A stretch of 64,000 bases of DNA, taken from assembly GCA_900549995.1 (NCBI GenBank), contig URQQ01000014.1, forward strand, positions 15,083 through 79,082. The letters are read 5' to 3'. This document shows, in pieces, positions 8,700 through 17,461 of the stretch (its first letter is position 1; each line of letters opens with the position of its first letter). The DNA is from an uncultured Lachnospiraceae bacterium (lineage in GTDB: Bacteria; Bacillota; Clostridia; Lachnospirales; Lachnospiraceae). Made by a program: the position numbers and the translations under genes. The notes beneath the pieces are model-generated. The model was given only the letters and a program-made list of their open reading frames with translations, ran no database searches and was not told where the DNA came from.

Positions 8700-9644
8700 A
8701 TGAAATCATCTAATATTGGAGGTCAGGCAGTCCTCGAGGGAATCATGATGAAGAACCGGGATGCTTATTCAGTCGCGGTCCGGAAACCGGACGGCGAGAT
8801 CGAGGTGAAAACAGATGAGTATAACAGTGCGATCAAGTTTAAGAAACTGACGCAGATCCCGTTTGTCAGAGGTGTCTTTAATTTTATAGATTCTCTGGTG
8901 CTTGGAATGAAGACGCTGACTTATTCCGCAAGTTTTTATGAGGAAGAAGAGGAAGAGGGGGAAGAAGTTTTAAGTGATGCACAGATTGCAAAAAGAGAGA
9001 AGCAGGAAAAAGTGCTGATGAGCGTTACTGTGGCAGTATCCATTGTTCTGGCAGTCGCAATTTTTATGGTACTGCCTTATTTTCTGACGGATCTTCTGAG
9101 TAAAAAAGTATCTTCCGCAGGAGTCAGGGCGATTTTGGAAGGACTGGTACGTATTGTAATTTTTGTTGGTTATATATTGTTGATTTCCCAGATGAAAGAT
9201 ATTAAGAGGGTGTTCATGTACCATGGGGCAGAGCACAAATGTATCAACTGTATTGAACATGGGCTTCCGCTGACGGTAGAAAATGTCAGGAAAAGTTCGA
9301 AGCAGCATAAACGCTGCGGCACAAGCTTTCTTCTCTTTGTGATGCTGATAAGTATTATTTTATTCTTTTTCATCAGGGTTGATTCTCCTGTGATGCGTGT
9401 AGTAATCCGTATTCTGTTGATTCCGGTGATTGCGGGGATTTCTTATGAGCTGATCAAGTGGGCGGGAAACAGTGATAACCCGGTAGTGTGTCTGCTGAGT
9501 AAACCAGGACTCTGGCTTCAGGGACTGACCACAAGAGAGCCGGATGATAAAATGATTGAAGTTGGAATCCAGGCGGTAGAGGCAGTATTTGACTGGAAAG
9601 CATACCTGAAAGAAAATTATGGTATGGCATGTGAGGAAAAGTAA
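8700..9644 (+). CDS. DUF1385 (YqhQ-type) integral membrane protein
   Basis: The 314-aa protein begins with a conserved IGGQAVLEGIMMKN block and carries the family signature YHGAEHKCINCIE followed by HKRCGTSF. Hydrophobic helices lie near 107-130, 147-163, 208-226 and 233-250, with an acidic linker (EEEEEEGEE) at 81-89. The His/Cys pattern suggests metal binding, but function is unknown. It sits between rpmE and prmC, one base before prmC, so it is probably cotranscribed with the translation-termination genes. Confidence 0.85.
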   Translation: MKSSNIGGQAVLEGIMMKNRDAYSVAVRKPDGEIEVKTDEYNSAIKFKKLTQIPFVRGVFNFIDSLVLGMKTLTYSASFYEEEEEEGEEVLSDAQIAKREKQEKVLMSVTVAVSIVLAVAIFMVLPYFLTDLLSKKVSSAGVRAILEGLVRIVIFVGYILLISQMKDIKRVFMYHGAEHKCINCIEHGLPLTVENVRKSSKQHKRCGTSFLLFVMLISIILFFFIRVDSPVMRVVIRILLIPVIAGISYELIKWAGNSDNPVVCLLSKPGLWLQGLTTREPDDKMIEVGIQAVEAVFDWKAYLKENYGMACEEK

Positions 9645-9645
9645 C

Positions 9646-10515
9646 ATGACCATAAAGGAAATTCTGGATCAGGGGAAAAAGGAATTAAAGGAAGCAGGCA
9701 TTCAGGAGGCAGATCTGGATGCCTGGCTTTTGCTTGAATCTGTCACAGGAATCAGCCGTGCCATGTACTATGTGCGGCAGAGTGAAGAACTGCCCGAAAC
9801 ACAGGAAATGCAGTATCTGGAAGCCGTTGCGCGCAGAAAGAAGCGGATTCCCCTTCAGCATATTACCGGGGAACAGGAATTTATGGGACTTACCTTTCAG
9901 GTGAACCATTCGGTGCTTGTGCCAAGGCAGGATACAGAGATTCTGGTTGAGGAAGCGCTGAAGACCGCGGTTCCGGGCATGAGAATCCTTGATATGTGTA
10001 CCGGATCGGGATGCATACTGATCAGTATGGTACAGTTTATGAAAGACAAAGGGATCCTGCCGGGGGCATGCACGGGAACAGACATTTCCGGCGAAGCACT
10101 CTTGGTTGCAAAAGAGAATGCAGACCGCTATGGACTGGATCTTACATTCGTACAGGGGAATCTGTTTGAAAATGTTGCGGGAACCTATGATTTGATTGTA
10201 TCAAATCCGCCGTACATCAGAACTTCTGAGATTGCGTGTCTGGAGCCGGAAGTCAGAGATCATGATCCGAAGCTTGCGCTTGACGGGAAGGAAGACGGAC
10301 TTTATTTTTACCGGAAGATTGCAGAGAGTGCACCGGAATATATGGCAGAGAACGGCTGTCTGTATTTTGAGATCGGTTTCGACCAGGCGGATGACGTGAA
10401 AAAGCTCATGGAGGATAACGGATTTGCCCGGGTTACAGTGAAAAAGGATCTGACAGGTCTTGACCGTGTCGTGTATGGCGTGTACAATAAAGCAGAGAAA
10501 TTAGGGAGGAATTAA
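9646..10515 (+). CDS. prmC: Release factor glutamine N5-methyltransferase
   Basis: PrmC (HemK) methylates the GGQ glutamine of release factors 1 and 2 using S-adenosylmethionine. The SAM site is DMCTGSGCI (about 116-124) and the catalytic NPPY is at 187-190. The 290-aa length is standard. The ATG at 9646 has GAGGAAAAG upstream and lies 1 nt after the previous stop; a longer frame from 9619 overlaps that gene. It directly precedes its substrate gene prfA. Confidence 0.95.
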   Translation: MTIKEILDQGKKELKEAGIQEADLDAWLLLESVTGISRAMYYVRQSEELPETQEMQYLEAVARRKKRIPLQHITGEQEFMGLTFQVNHSVLVPRQDTEILVEEALKTAVPGMRILDMCTGSGCILISMVQFMKDKGILPGACTGTDISGEALLVAKENADRYGLDLTFVQGNLFENVAGTYDLIVSNPPYIRTSEIACLEPEVRDHDPKLALDGKEDGLYFYRKIAESAPEYMAENGCLYFEIGFDQADDVKKLMEDNGFARVTVKKDLTGLDRVVYGVYNKAEKLGRN

Positions 10516-10516
10516 C

Positions 10517-11587
10517 ATGTTTGACAAATTAGAAGATTTGCTGATTCGTTATGAGGAGATCATGGGTGAACTGCAGGAACCGGATGTGGTGAATGACCAG
10601 GAACGTTTCCGCAAACTGATGAAAGAGCAAAATGACCTGACACCGATTGTTGAGGCATATAAAGAATATAAAGCAAGCAAGCAGGCGATCGAAGACAGCC
10701 GGATGATGCTGGAAGAAGAATCTGACGAAGAGATGCGTGAACTTGCCAAGGAGGAACTGAACGAGGCAAAGGCGCGTGTGGAGGAGCTGGAGAAGGAGAT
10801 GAAGATTCTGCTTCTTCCGAAAGACCCGAATGATGATAAGAACGTTATCGTGGAAATCCGCGCGGGAGCCGGCGGAGACGAGGCAGCGCTTTTCGCGGCA
10901 GAAATCTACAGAATGTATGTGCATTACGCAGAAGGAAGACGCTGGAGAGTCGAGATGATTTCCCTGAATGAGAATGGAATCGGCGGATTTAAAGAGGCAG
11001 TATTCATGATCACCGGACAGGGGGCATTTTCAAGGCTGAAATATGAAAGCGGTGTCCACCGTGTACAGCGTGTACCGGAGACGGAATCCGGCGGAAGAAT
11101 CCATACATCTACCATTACAGTAGCGATCATGCCGGAGGCAGAAGAAGTCGACGTAGAACTTGATATGAACGATTGTAAATTCGATGTGTTCCGTGCATCG
11201 GGAAATGGTGGACAGTGTGTCAATACAACAGACTCCGCAGTCCGTCTGACACATATTCCGACCGGAATTGTCATCTCCTGCCAGGACGAAAAATCACAGC
11301 TTAAAAATAAAGACAAAGCATTGAAAGTACTCCGCTCAAAACTCTATGAGTTAGAATGTGCAAAACAGCACGACGCAGAGGCAGAGGCAAGAAAGAGCCA
11401 GGTAGGAACCGGAGACAGATCCGAAAAGATCCGTACCTACAACTTCCCGCAGGGCCGTGTGACTGATCACCGGATCAAGCTCACACTTCATAAATTAGAC
11501 TCCATTTTGAATGGGGATTTAGACGAAGTCATCGACAGTCTGATTGCAGCAGACCAGGCAGCGAAACTTGCAAATATGAATAATTAA
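10517..11587 (+). CDS. prfA: Peptide chain release factor 1
   Basis: RF1 reads UAA and UAG and triggers peptide release. The codon-recognition PxT tripeptide is P187-E-T189 and the catalytic GGQ is at 231-233, the target of PrmC encoded just upstream. The flanking residues read GNGGQC where most RF1 proteins have GAGGQH; I treat this as a lineage variant because the rest is standard (356 aa). AGGGAGG precedes the ATG. Confidence 0.97.
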   Translation: MFDKLEDLLIRYEEIMGELQEPDVVNDQERFRKLMKEQNDLTPIVEAYKEYKASKQAIEDSRMMLEEESDEEMRELAKEELNEAKARVEELEKEMKILLLPKDPNDDKNVIVEIRAGAGGDEAALFAAEIYRMYVHYAEGRRWRVEMISLNENGIGGFKEAVFMITGQGAFSRLKYESGVHRVQRVPETESGGRIHTSTITVAIMPEAEEVDVELDMNDCKFDVFRASGNGGQCVNTTDSAVRLTHIPTGIVISCQDEKSQLKNKDKALKVLRSKLYELECAKQHDAEAEARKSQVGTGDRSEKIRTYNFPQGRVTDHRIKLTLHKLDSILNGDLDEVIDSLIAADQAAKLANMNN

Positions 11588-11594
11588 CTTCAAT

Positions 11595-11659
11595 TTGGGA
11601 CGTAATCCTTTTCAGGTGGATTACGTCCCCAACTGCATTTAGACGTGTCCCAAAATGCA
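11595..11659 (+). repeat. Hairpin plus 22-bp repeat element (GTCCCC family)
   Basis: TTGGGACGTAATCC (11595-11608) pairs with GGATTACGTCCCCAA (11618-11632) with one bulged base. GTCCC cores at 11625 and 11647 are exactly 22 bp apart, and TGCATTT (11634-11640) with AAATGCA (11653-11659) forms a second stem. The same hairpin and the same 22-bp unit occur at 38439-38672. It may double as the prfA terminator, though no T run follows the stem. Confidence 0.75.
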
Positions 11660-11677
11660 AAAAAAGGGGGAAAAGAC

Positions 11678-13411
11678 ATGAAAGAGAAACTAAAGAAATT
11701 ATTTTCATACTATAAGCCGTACAAGGGTTTGTTTTACAGCGATATGTTTTTTGCAATCCTTGGAGCGGGGGTTACGCTGGTGATTCCGCTGATTGTCCGG
11801 TATATTACGAATGAAGTTGTATACTTCAGCATGGAGGATGCCAGACGGGCGGTTGTTCTCCTTGGAGCAGTGCTGCTTGTGCTTGTTGTCATTGAGTTTT
11901 GCTGCAATTTTTATATCGGGTATTTCGGACATATCATGGGAGCGAAGATGGAAGCTGATATGCGCAGTGACATTTACGGGCATTACCAGAAGCTGACATT
12001 TGCTTTTTATGATAATCAGAAGGTCGGACAGCTGTTGTCCAGAATTACGAGCGATTTGTTCGACATCAGCGAGCTTCTGCACCATGGACCGGAGGATCTG
12101 GTGATCTCGGTCATCAAGATTGTGGGTTCTTTTATCATTCTGATGCTGGTGAATGTGAAACTTGCGTTAGCGGCGTTTGCATTTATTCCACTGATGGCAG
12201 TGTTTGCGTTTTACTATAACCGTAAGATGAAGACTGCGTTTAAAAGAAACCGTGAGAAAATCGGTGAGATTAACGCGCAGATTGAAGACAGCCTGTCCGG
12301 AATCCGGGTGGTGAAGTCTTTTGCAAATGAAAAAGAAGAGATGCGCAAATTTAATCAGGGCAATGAGAATTTTGTGGCAGCGAAAAAGATGAGTTATCGT
12401 TACATGGGAATTTACAACTCAGGACTTGGAGCGATGACAACACTTGTGACAGTTGTAGTTCTGCTTGCAGGTGTGATGCTTTTGATGAACGGTAAAATCA
12501 AAGTGACAGATTTGATCACATTTCTTCTCTATATCAACAATTTTACAGACCCGGTGAGGAAACTTGTGAACTTTACAGAGCAGTTTCAGAACGGTTATTC
12601 CGGATTTGAGCGTTTCCTTGAAATTATTTCCATTGCGCCGGATATCAAAGATATTGAGGATGCTGTATCTGTGGGCACACTAAGAGGGGATATTGCGTTT
12701 GAAAATGTTTCATTTCATTATGAAGATCAGGAAGAAAAGGTGCTGAATCATATCAATCTGGATGTAAAAGCGGGAGAGTATCTGGCGCTTGTAGGTCCGT
12801 CCGGAGTCGGGAAAACGACACTTTGCAGTCTGATTCCACGATTTTATGATGTGACTGAAGGGGCAATTAAGATGGATGGAATTGATATCCGCAGGATGAA
12901 ACTTCAGGAACTTAGGAATAACGTCGGAATTGTTCAGCAGGATGTTTATTTATTTGCCGGAAATATAATGGATAATATCCGCTATGGAAAGCCGGATGCT
13001 ACGGATGAAGAAGTCGTGAGAGCGGCAAAAAATGCAAATGCACATGAGTTTATCATGAGTTTCCCGGATGGATACGATACGGATATCGGGCAGAGAGGAG
13101 TAAAACTCTCCGGCGGACAGAAACAGAGATTGTCAATAGCGAGGGTATTTCTGAAGAACCCGCCGGTCCTGATCTTTGACGAGGCAACCTCAGCGCTCGA
13201 TAACGAGAGTGAGAAAGTGGTACAGCAGTCACTGGAACATCTGGCGAAGAACCGGACAACTTTTGTCATCGCACACCGCCTGTCAACGATCCGCAATGCC
13301 CAGAAAATTCTCGTGCTGACAGAGGATGGAATCGCAGAGGAAGGGACGCACGAAGAACTCCTTTCCAAAGGCGGAATCTACCAGTCACTGTACGAGATGC
13401 AGTTTCGTTAA
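11678..13411 (+). CDS. ABC exporter, fused permease and ATPase (half-transporter)
   Basis: The 578-aa protein has an N-terminal six-helix type IV exporter domain (about 15-300) and a C-terminal ATPase with Walker A GPSGVGKTT, signature LSGGQKQR, Walker B VLIFDEATSALD and an H-loop AHRLST. A single gene implies a homodimer of the MsbA/BmrA type; the substrate is unknown. The ATG at 11678 follows AAAGGGGG; the upstream in-frame GTG lies in the repeat element. It is likely a separate unit from prfA. Confidence 0.9.
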   Translation: MKEKLKKLFSYYKPYKGLFYSDMFFAILGAGVTLVIPLIVRYITNEVVYFSMEDARRAVVLLGAVLLVLVVIEFCCNFYIGYFGHIMGAKMEADMRSDIYGHYQKLTFAFYDNQKVGQLLSRITSDLFDISELLHHGPEDLVISVIKIVGSFIILMLVNVKLALAAFAFIPLMAVFAFYYNRKMKTAFKRNREKIGEINAQIEDSLSGIRVVKSFANEKEEMRKFNQGNENFVAAKKMSYRYMGIYNSGLGAMTTLVTVVVLLAGVMLLMNGKIKVTDLITFLLYINNFTDPVRKLVNFTEQFQNGYSGFERFLEIISIAPDIKDIEDAVSVGTLRGDIAFENVSFHYEDQEEKVLNHINLDVKAGEYLALVGPSGVGKTTLCSLIPRFYDVTEGAIKMDGIDIRRMKLQELRNNVGIVQQDVYLFAGNIMDNIRYGKPDATDEEVVRAAKNANAHEFIMSFPDGYDTDIGQRGVKLSGGQKQRLSIARVFLKNPPVLIFDEATSALDNESEKVVQQSLEHLAKNRTTFVIAHRLSTIRNAQKILVLTEDGIAEEGTHEELLSKGGIYQSLYEMQFR

Positions 13412-13512
13412 TTCAGTTCCGGTTTCCCCTCATTAAATCTTAATCTTTTTTTAATCAATTGACGCAAAAGTTGGGATACTATAGAAAGAAAGTACATGTT
13501 GGAGGGCAGAAG

Positions 13513-14211
13513 ATGGATGGCCGGATTCTTATTGTAGATGATGAAATGGAGATCGCAGATCTCGTAGAATTGTATTTGCAGAATGAAGGGTTTACTGTAT
13601 TAAAATGTTATGATTCACAGAGTGCCCTGGAACATATCAGGAAAGGCCAGATTGATCTGGCAATTCTGGACATCATGCTCCCGGATATCAGTGGAATTAA
13701 GCTCTGTACGACGATTCGTGAGAAGTATAAGTATCCTGTAATTATGCTGACGGCAAGAGATGGAGAACTTGACAAAATAAATGGCCTGACATTTGGGGCG
13801 GATGATTATATTACGAAGCCATTCAGGCCGTTGGAAATGATTGCAAGAGTAAAAGCGCAGCTTCGCAGGTACTTCGAATATTCCGGCGCCGGCGGGCAGA
13901 AAAATGAGATTATAGAGATCGCAGGTCTTGTGCTTGATGTGGAAAATCATGAGTGTATGGTAAATGGAGTGCCGGTGATATTAACTCCCACGGAATTTTC
14001 TGTACTTAAAATACTTTGTCAGAAGAGAGGGAAGACTGTTTCTGGAGAGACAATTTTCCATGAGCTGTGGGGGGATGAATATTACAGCAAGAGCAACAAT
14101 TCCATCAGTGTGCATATCAGACATCTCAGAGAGAAGCTGGGAGACACTGCAGAGAAGCCAAAGTACATTAAAACGGTGTGGGGAGTGGGATATAAGATTG
14201 AAGAACAATAA
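13513..14211 (+). CDS. OmpR-family response regulator, VanR-like
   Basis: The receiver domain has D9/D10, phospho-acceptor D53 (LAILDIMLPD) and the conserved K in YITKPFRPLE. The C-terminal winged helix (TPTEFSVLKIL, SVHIRHLREKLGD, IKTVWGVGYKIE) binds DNA. The 232-aa length and partner kinase resemble VanR. The start is ATG 13513 after TTGGAGGG. The kinase gene begins 4 nt after the stop (or overlaps it if a TTG start is used), so the pair is coupled. Confidence 0.9.
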   Translation: MDGRILIVDDEMEIADLVELYLQNEGFTVLKCYDSQSALEHIRKGQIDLAILDIMLPDISGIKLCTTIREKYKYPVIMLTARDGELDKINGLTFGADDYITKPFRPLEMIARVKAQLRRYFEYSGAGGQKNEIIEIAGLVLDVENHECMVNGVPVILTPTEFSVLKILCQKRGKTVSGETIFHELWGDEYYSKSNNSISVHIRHLREKLGDTAEKPKYIKTVWGVGYKIEEQ

Positions 14212-14215
14212 AAGT

Positions 14216-15340
14216 ATGCCGGGAGAGAATTATAGTTTTCTGAAAAAAAAGTTATTTTTGCGGATGATGACAGCAGCTATGATAGTGGCGGGAGTATGCA
14301 TCGGAGTTTATGTATTTCTGCGGGGAAGAACTGCGACTGCGATCATTGAATATCTTATTACGAAGCTGGATCTGAGTCTTTCGGATTCATATAACGTATA
14401 CCGCCAGGTGATTCGGAACCAGTTTGGAATGATTATATCAGCGGCACTCATTGTTCTGTGCGTCTGTGTATTTGTTGCTGCATTCTGGGTAATTTCTTCA
14501 TATATTATAAAATTGTTTCATCAGGTAAATGGTGGGCTGGAAGCGATTGTTCATCCCGATGATCAGATGCAGCAGCTCCCGGATGAACTGGAATTCATTG
14601 AGCAAAGACTCGAGCACTGCCGGCGGATTTTAAATGACAGAGAACAGGAAGTAAAGACGGCGGAACAAAAGAAAAATGATCTGGTCGTCTATCTTGCACA
14701 TGATATCAAAACGCCGTTGACCTCGGTGATCGGATATCTGAATCTTCTGCACGAAGCACCAGATATGCCTGCCGTCCAGCGCATAAAGTATACAGGTATA
14801 ACGCTTGATAAGGCGTATCGTCTGGAAGAACTGATCAATGAATTTTTTGAGATAACACGCTATAATCTGCAGTCAGAGGATATCCAGAAAGAGGAAATCG
14901 ATCTCTATTATATGATAGTTCAGATGAAAGAAGAATTCTATCCGATTCTTGCGGCGAAGGAACAGAAGGTGAATCTGCATGCGGATGAGAGCCTGAAAGT
15001 ATATGGGGATCCGGACAAACTTGCCAGAGTATTCAATAATATATTAAAAAATGCGGCGGTTTACGGCAGTTTTGGAAGTACGATTGACATTACTGCGTGC
15101 AAAAAGGAACAGACAGTAGAAATTGCATTTGCCAATCAAGGGAAGACGATACCGGCACAAAAATTACAGTCTGTCTTTGATAAGTTTTTCAGGATTGATG
15201 AATCCCGCAGCTCCAATACAGGCGGGGCCGGACTGGGGCTTGCGATTGCGCGGGAGATCGTAGTGCTTCACGGGGGAACAATCCAGGCGGAAAGTGAAGA
15301 TGGAGTGACAGTATTTACAGTCATCCTGCCATTAAAATAA
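14216..15340 (+). CDS. Sensor histidine kinase, VanS-like
   Basis: Two membrane helices (about 14-36 and 72-96) flank a short extracytoplasmic loop of about 35 residues. H162 lies in the H-box AHDIKTPLTSVIGYLNLL, which is characteristic of VanS-type kinases. The N-box (NNILKNAAVYG), F-box (DKFFRID) and G-box (GGAGLGLAIA) are present. Start is uncertain: ATG 14216 has no clear ribosome site, while an in-frame TTG at 14198 follows GGGAGTGGG and would overlap the regulator gene. A D,D-carboxypeptidase gene follows, which suggests sensing of cell-wall stress. Confidence 0.88.
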   Translation: MPGENYSFLKKKLFLRMMTAAMIVAGVCIGVYVFLRGRTATAIIEYLITKLDLSLSDSYNVYRQVIRNQFGMIISAALIVLCVCVFVAAFWVISSYIIKLFHQVNGGLEAIVHPDDQMQQLPDELEFIEQRLEHCRRILNDREQEVKTAEQKKNDLVVYLAHDIKTPLTSVIGYLNLLHEAPDMPAVQRIKYTGITLDKAYRLEELINEFFEITRYNLQSEDIQKEEIDLYYMIVQMKEEFYPILAAKEQKVNLHADESLKVYGDPDKLARVFNNILKNAAVYGSFGSTIDITACKKEQTVEIAFANQGKTIPAQKLQSVFDKFFRIDESRSSNTGGAGLGLAIAREIVVLHGGTIQAESEDGVTVFTVILPLK

Positions 15341-15377
15341 ATAATTCTTAAGAATCAGACAACAGAAAGTTAAAAAA

Positions 15378-15421
15378 CAGCCCTTTTCTTTATGGTTAGA
15401 TAGACATATAGAAAGGGGCTG
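15378..15421 (+). promoter_or_regulatory. Hairpin that would mask the carboxypeptidase ribosome site
   Basis: CAGCCCTTTTCT (15378-15389) is complementary, with one offset, to AGAAAGGGGCTG (15410-15421), which holds the AAAGGGG ribosome site of the next gene. The stem-loop could lower translation. Confidence 0.45.
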
Positions 15422-15426
15422 AATCT

Positions 15427-16377
15427 ATGTATAAAAAGAAACGAAAATCAAGAAAAAAGAAAATAAAGATTCTGATTCTGGAAATGTTGTTAACCGTGGG
15501 TCTGATTGCATCAATGGTGAAAATGTTCACACATCAGCCAGCCCAGGGTATAGCAGAAGAGGTAAAGGGTGATACTGTAAACACAGATTTTGATCTGAGT
15601 ACATTGTCAAGCCAACATGTGTTTTTGATGCGCAGGGAGGATGGCAAAGTACTTCTGAATCTCAAAGGTGAGGAGAAAATATATCCGGCATCGATGACGA
15701 AGATTATGACGGTAATGCTTGCCGCAGAGCAGACCGGGAATCCCATGAAGGAAGTAAGACTTCCGGATGACTTCCAAAGGCTTTACGAAAGTAATGCATC
15801 CATGGCGGGATTTTCCCCTGGTGAAACGGTAACCACAGAGGATCTCTTCTATGGCGCGCTGCTGCCATCAGGTGCCGATGCATGTCTTGGTCTCGCATGC
15901 GAGGTGAGCGGAAGTGAGGAGATGTTTACGGATTTGATGAATAAAAAAGCGAAGGAACTGGGTCTTTCGCATACGCATTTCACTAATGCGGACGGGCTGC
16001 ACGACATGGATCATTATAGTACGGCGAAAGAGATTGCGCTGCTTTTGGATAAAGCGCTTGACGAGCCGGAATTTTACAAAGTGTTCACATCGAAAAGTTA
16101 TCTTACTTCAAAAAGCACATCACACCCGGACGGAATATGGATGTCAAGTACACTTTTCGATCAGCTGGATACCAGTACCTTTCCTTCCGGAGAGCTGCTG
16201 GGAGGAAAGACCGGATATACAGACGAAGCAGGATTGTGTCTGGCAAGCCTTGCGGTGATTGATGGACAGGAATATATTCTTGTCACGGCAAAAGCACCGG
16301 GATCTCATCAGACGGAACCGCTTCATATTATGGATGCGGTCAGCATTTACACAGACTTTATGCGTCCCGTAGAATGA
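15427..16377 (+). CDS. Serine D-Ala-D-Ala carboxypeptidase, S11/PBP type (DacA/VanY-D-like)
   Basis: The enzyme trims the terminal D-Ala from peptidoglycan stem peptides outside the cell. A lysine/arginine-rich start and one helix (about 14-32) anchor it. The catalytic S89xxK92 (SMTK) and KTG (261-263) are present, but the second motif reads SGA (148-150) instead of SxN. The 316-aa length is short and lacks the DacA C-terminal domain. It follows VanRS-like genes by 86 nt. No vanH, ligase or vanX genes are present, so it is not a resistance cluster. Confidence 0.85.
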   Translation: MYKKKRKSRKKKIKILILEMLLTVGLIASMVKMFTHQPAQGIAEEVKGDTVNTDFDLSTLSSQHVFLMRREDGKVLLNLKGEEKIYPASMTKIMTVMLAAEQTGNPMKEVRLPDDFQRLYESNASMAGFSPGETVTTEDLFYGALLPSGADACLGLACEVSGSEEMFTDLMNKKAKELGLSHTHFTNADGLHDMDHYSTAKEIALLLDKALDEPEFYKVFTSKSYLTSKSTSHPDGIWMSSTLFDQLDTSTFPSGELLGGKTGYTDEAGLCLASLAVIDGQEYILVTAKAPGSHQTEPLHIMDAVSIYTDFMRPVE

Positions 16378-16422
16378 TAAGCTGTCCGGGGAGGCAAATG
16401 CATTTCCCCATACAAGAAAAAA

Positions 16423-16452
16423 GTGACAAACCATATCTAGTTATGGTATACT
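16423..16452 (+). promoter_or_regulatory. Promoter of the DUF2156 gene
   Basis: GTGACA (16423-16428), an 18-nt spacer and TATACT (16447-16452). Confidence 0.5.
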
Positions 16453-16492
16453 AATCTTTATTAGAATTTTATCAACAGATAAAGAAGAGGCA

Positions 16493-17398
16493 ATGATTAT
16501 GAAAGAATATAATTTTAAAAGACCCGAGATAGAAGATAAAGAGCTGATCAGTTCTTACTTTCGCAAGTATCAAAGCAGAAGCTGTGAGCGGACTTTCGTA
16601 AATGTATTTCTCTGGTCACGGCACTACAGCGTAACCTTTGCGGTCGTTGAGAATGCGCTTGTGTTTAAGGAAGAAGATGAGGACGGACTTGCATTTGCAT
16701 ATCCTGCCGGAGCGCCTGAGGATGTGAAAAATGCCCTGGAAGCTTTGATGGAGTATAGTGAGTCCAGAGGTTATCCATTCACTTTGTATAATGTGACAGA
16801 AGAACATTTTGCACAGCTGAACGAATGGTATCCGGACGAGTTCCAGATCGAGTACAACAGAGATGCTGCAGATTATGTATATGAATCAGAGAAACTTGCC
16901 ACATTATCGGGGAAAAAACTCCACAGCAAGAGAAATCATATCAATAAGTTCAAGATTGTGAATGAGAACTGGAATTATGAAACGCTGACAGATGAGAATG
17001 TAGAAGAATGTTTCCAGATGGCATTAAGGTGGCGGAATGATAACGGCTGCGATGCAGATGAAGAAAAAAACGCAGAGATGTGTGTGACCTTAAATTCACT
17101 CAGGCTTTTTAAAGAGCTGGGAGAAAAGGGCGGAATTCTGAGAGTAAACGGCGAAATCGTCGCATTTACCCTTGGGGAGCCGGTATCAGACGATACGTTT
17201 GTCGTTCATATTGAGAAAGCATTTGCAGAAGTGGACGGCGCCTACACGATGATCAACCAGCAGTTTGTACAGCATGAGTGTATGGATTATAAATATGTGA
17301 ACAGAGAAGAGGACACCGGGGCAGAAGGGCTTCGGAAAGCAAAACTTTCGTATAAACCGGTATTTCTTGTTGAAAAGGGAATTGTAACCAGAAAATAA
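16493..17398 (+). CDS. DUF2156 protein (phosphatidylglycerol lysyltransferase C-terminal-like)
   Basis: This 301-aa soluble protein consists of two GNAT-like halves. The first contains FVNVFLWSRHYSV, the second HSKRNHINKFK and a late VNREEDTGAEGLRKAKLSYKP. That pattern is the DUF2156/LPG_synthase_C family, related to MprF and FemX aminoacyl transferases but without membrane helices. The acceptor is unknown. The start ATG 16493 follows AAGAGG; ATG 16499 is an equal alternative. It has its own promoter. Confidence 0.75.
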   Translation: MIMKEYNFKRPEIEDKELISSYFRKYQSRSCERTFVNVFLWSRHYSVTFAVVENALVFKEEDEDGLAFAYPAGAPEDVKNALEALMEYSESRGYPFTLYNVTEEHFAQLNEWYPDEFQIEYNRDAADYVYESEKLATLSGKKLHSKRNHINKFKIVNENWNYETLTDENVEECFQMALRWRNDNGCDADEEKNAEMCVTLNSLRLFKELGEKGGILRVNGEIVAFTLGEPVSDDTFVVHIEKAFAEVDGAYTMINQQFVQHECMDYKYVNREEDTGAEGLRKAKLSYKPVFLVEKGIVTRK

Positions 17399-17461
17399 GT
17401 GGATCAGAGGGCGGGGGTAAAACTCCGCTTCATTATAATTATAAAGTAAAGGAGAGTAACG

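Noticed and set aside
14060..14197. Kinase start far upstream, inside the response regulator
   Set aside because: It would overlap the regulator by about 150 bp in another frame without a ribosome site; 14216 or 14198 fit better.
15411..15424. GAAAGGGGCTGAAT shared with 63310-63323
   Set aside because: Both are ribosome-site regions rich in AAAGGGG; a 14-bp match in this context is plausibly chance.
13513..16377. VanRS-like genes considered as a glycopeptide-resistance cluster
   Set aside because: No vanH, D-Ala-D-Lac/Ser ligase or vanX genes are present.
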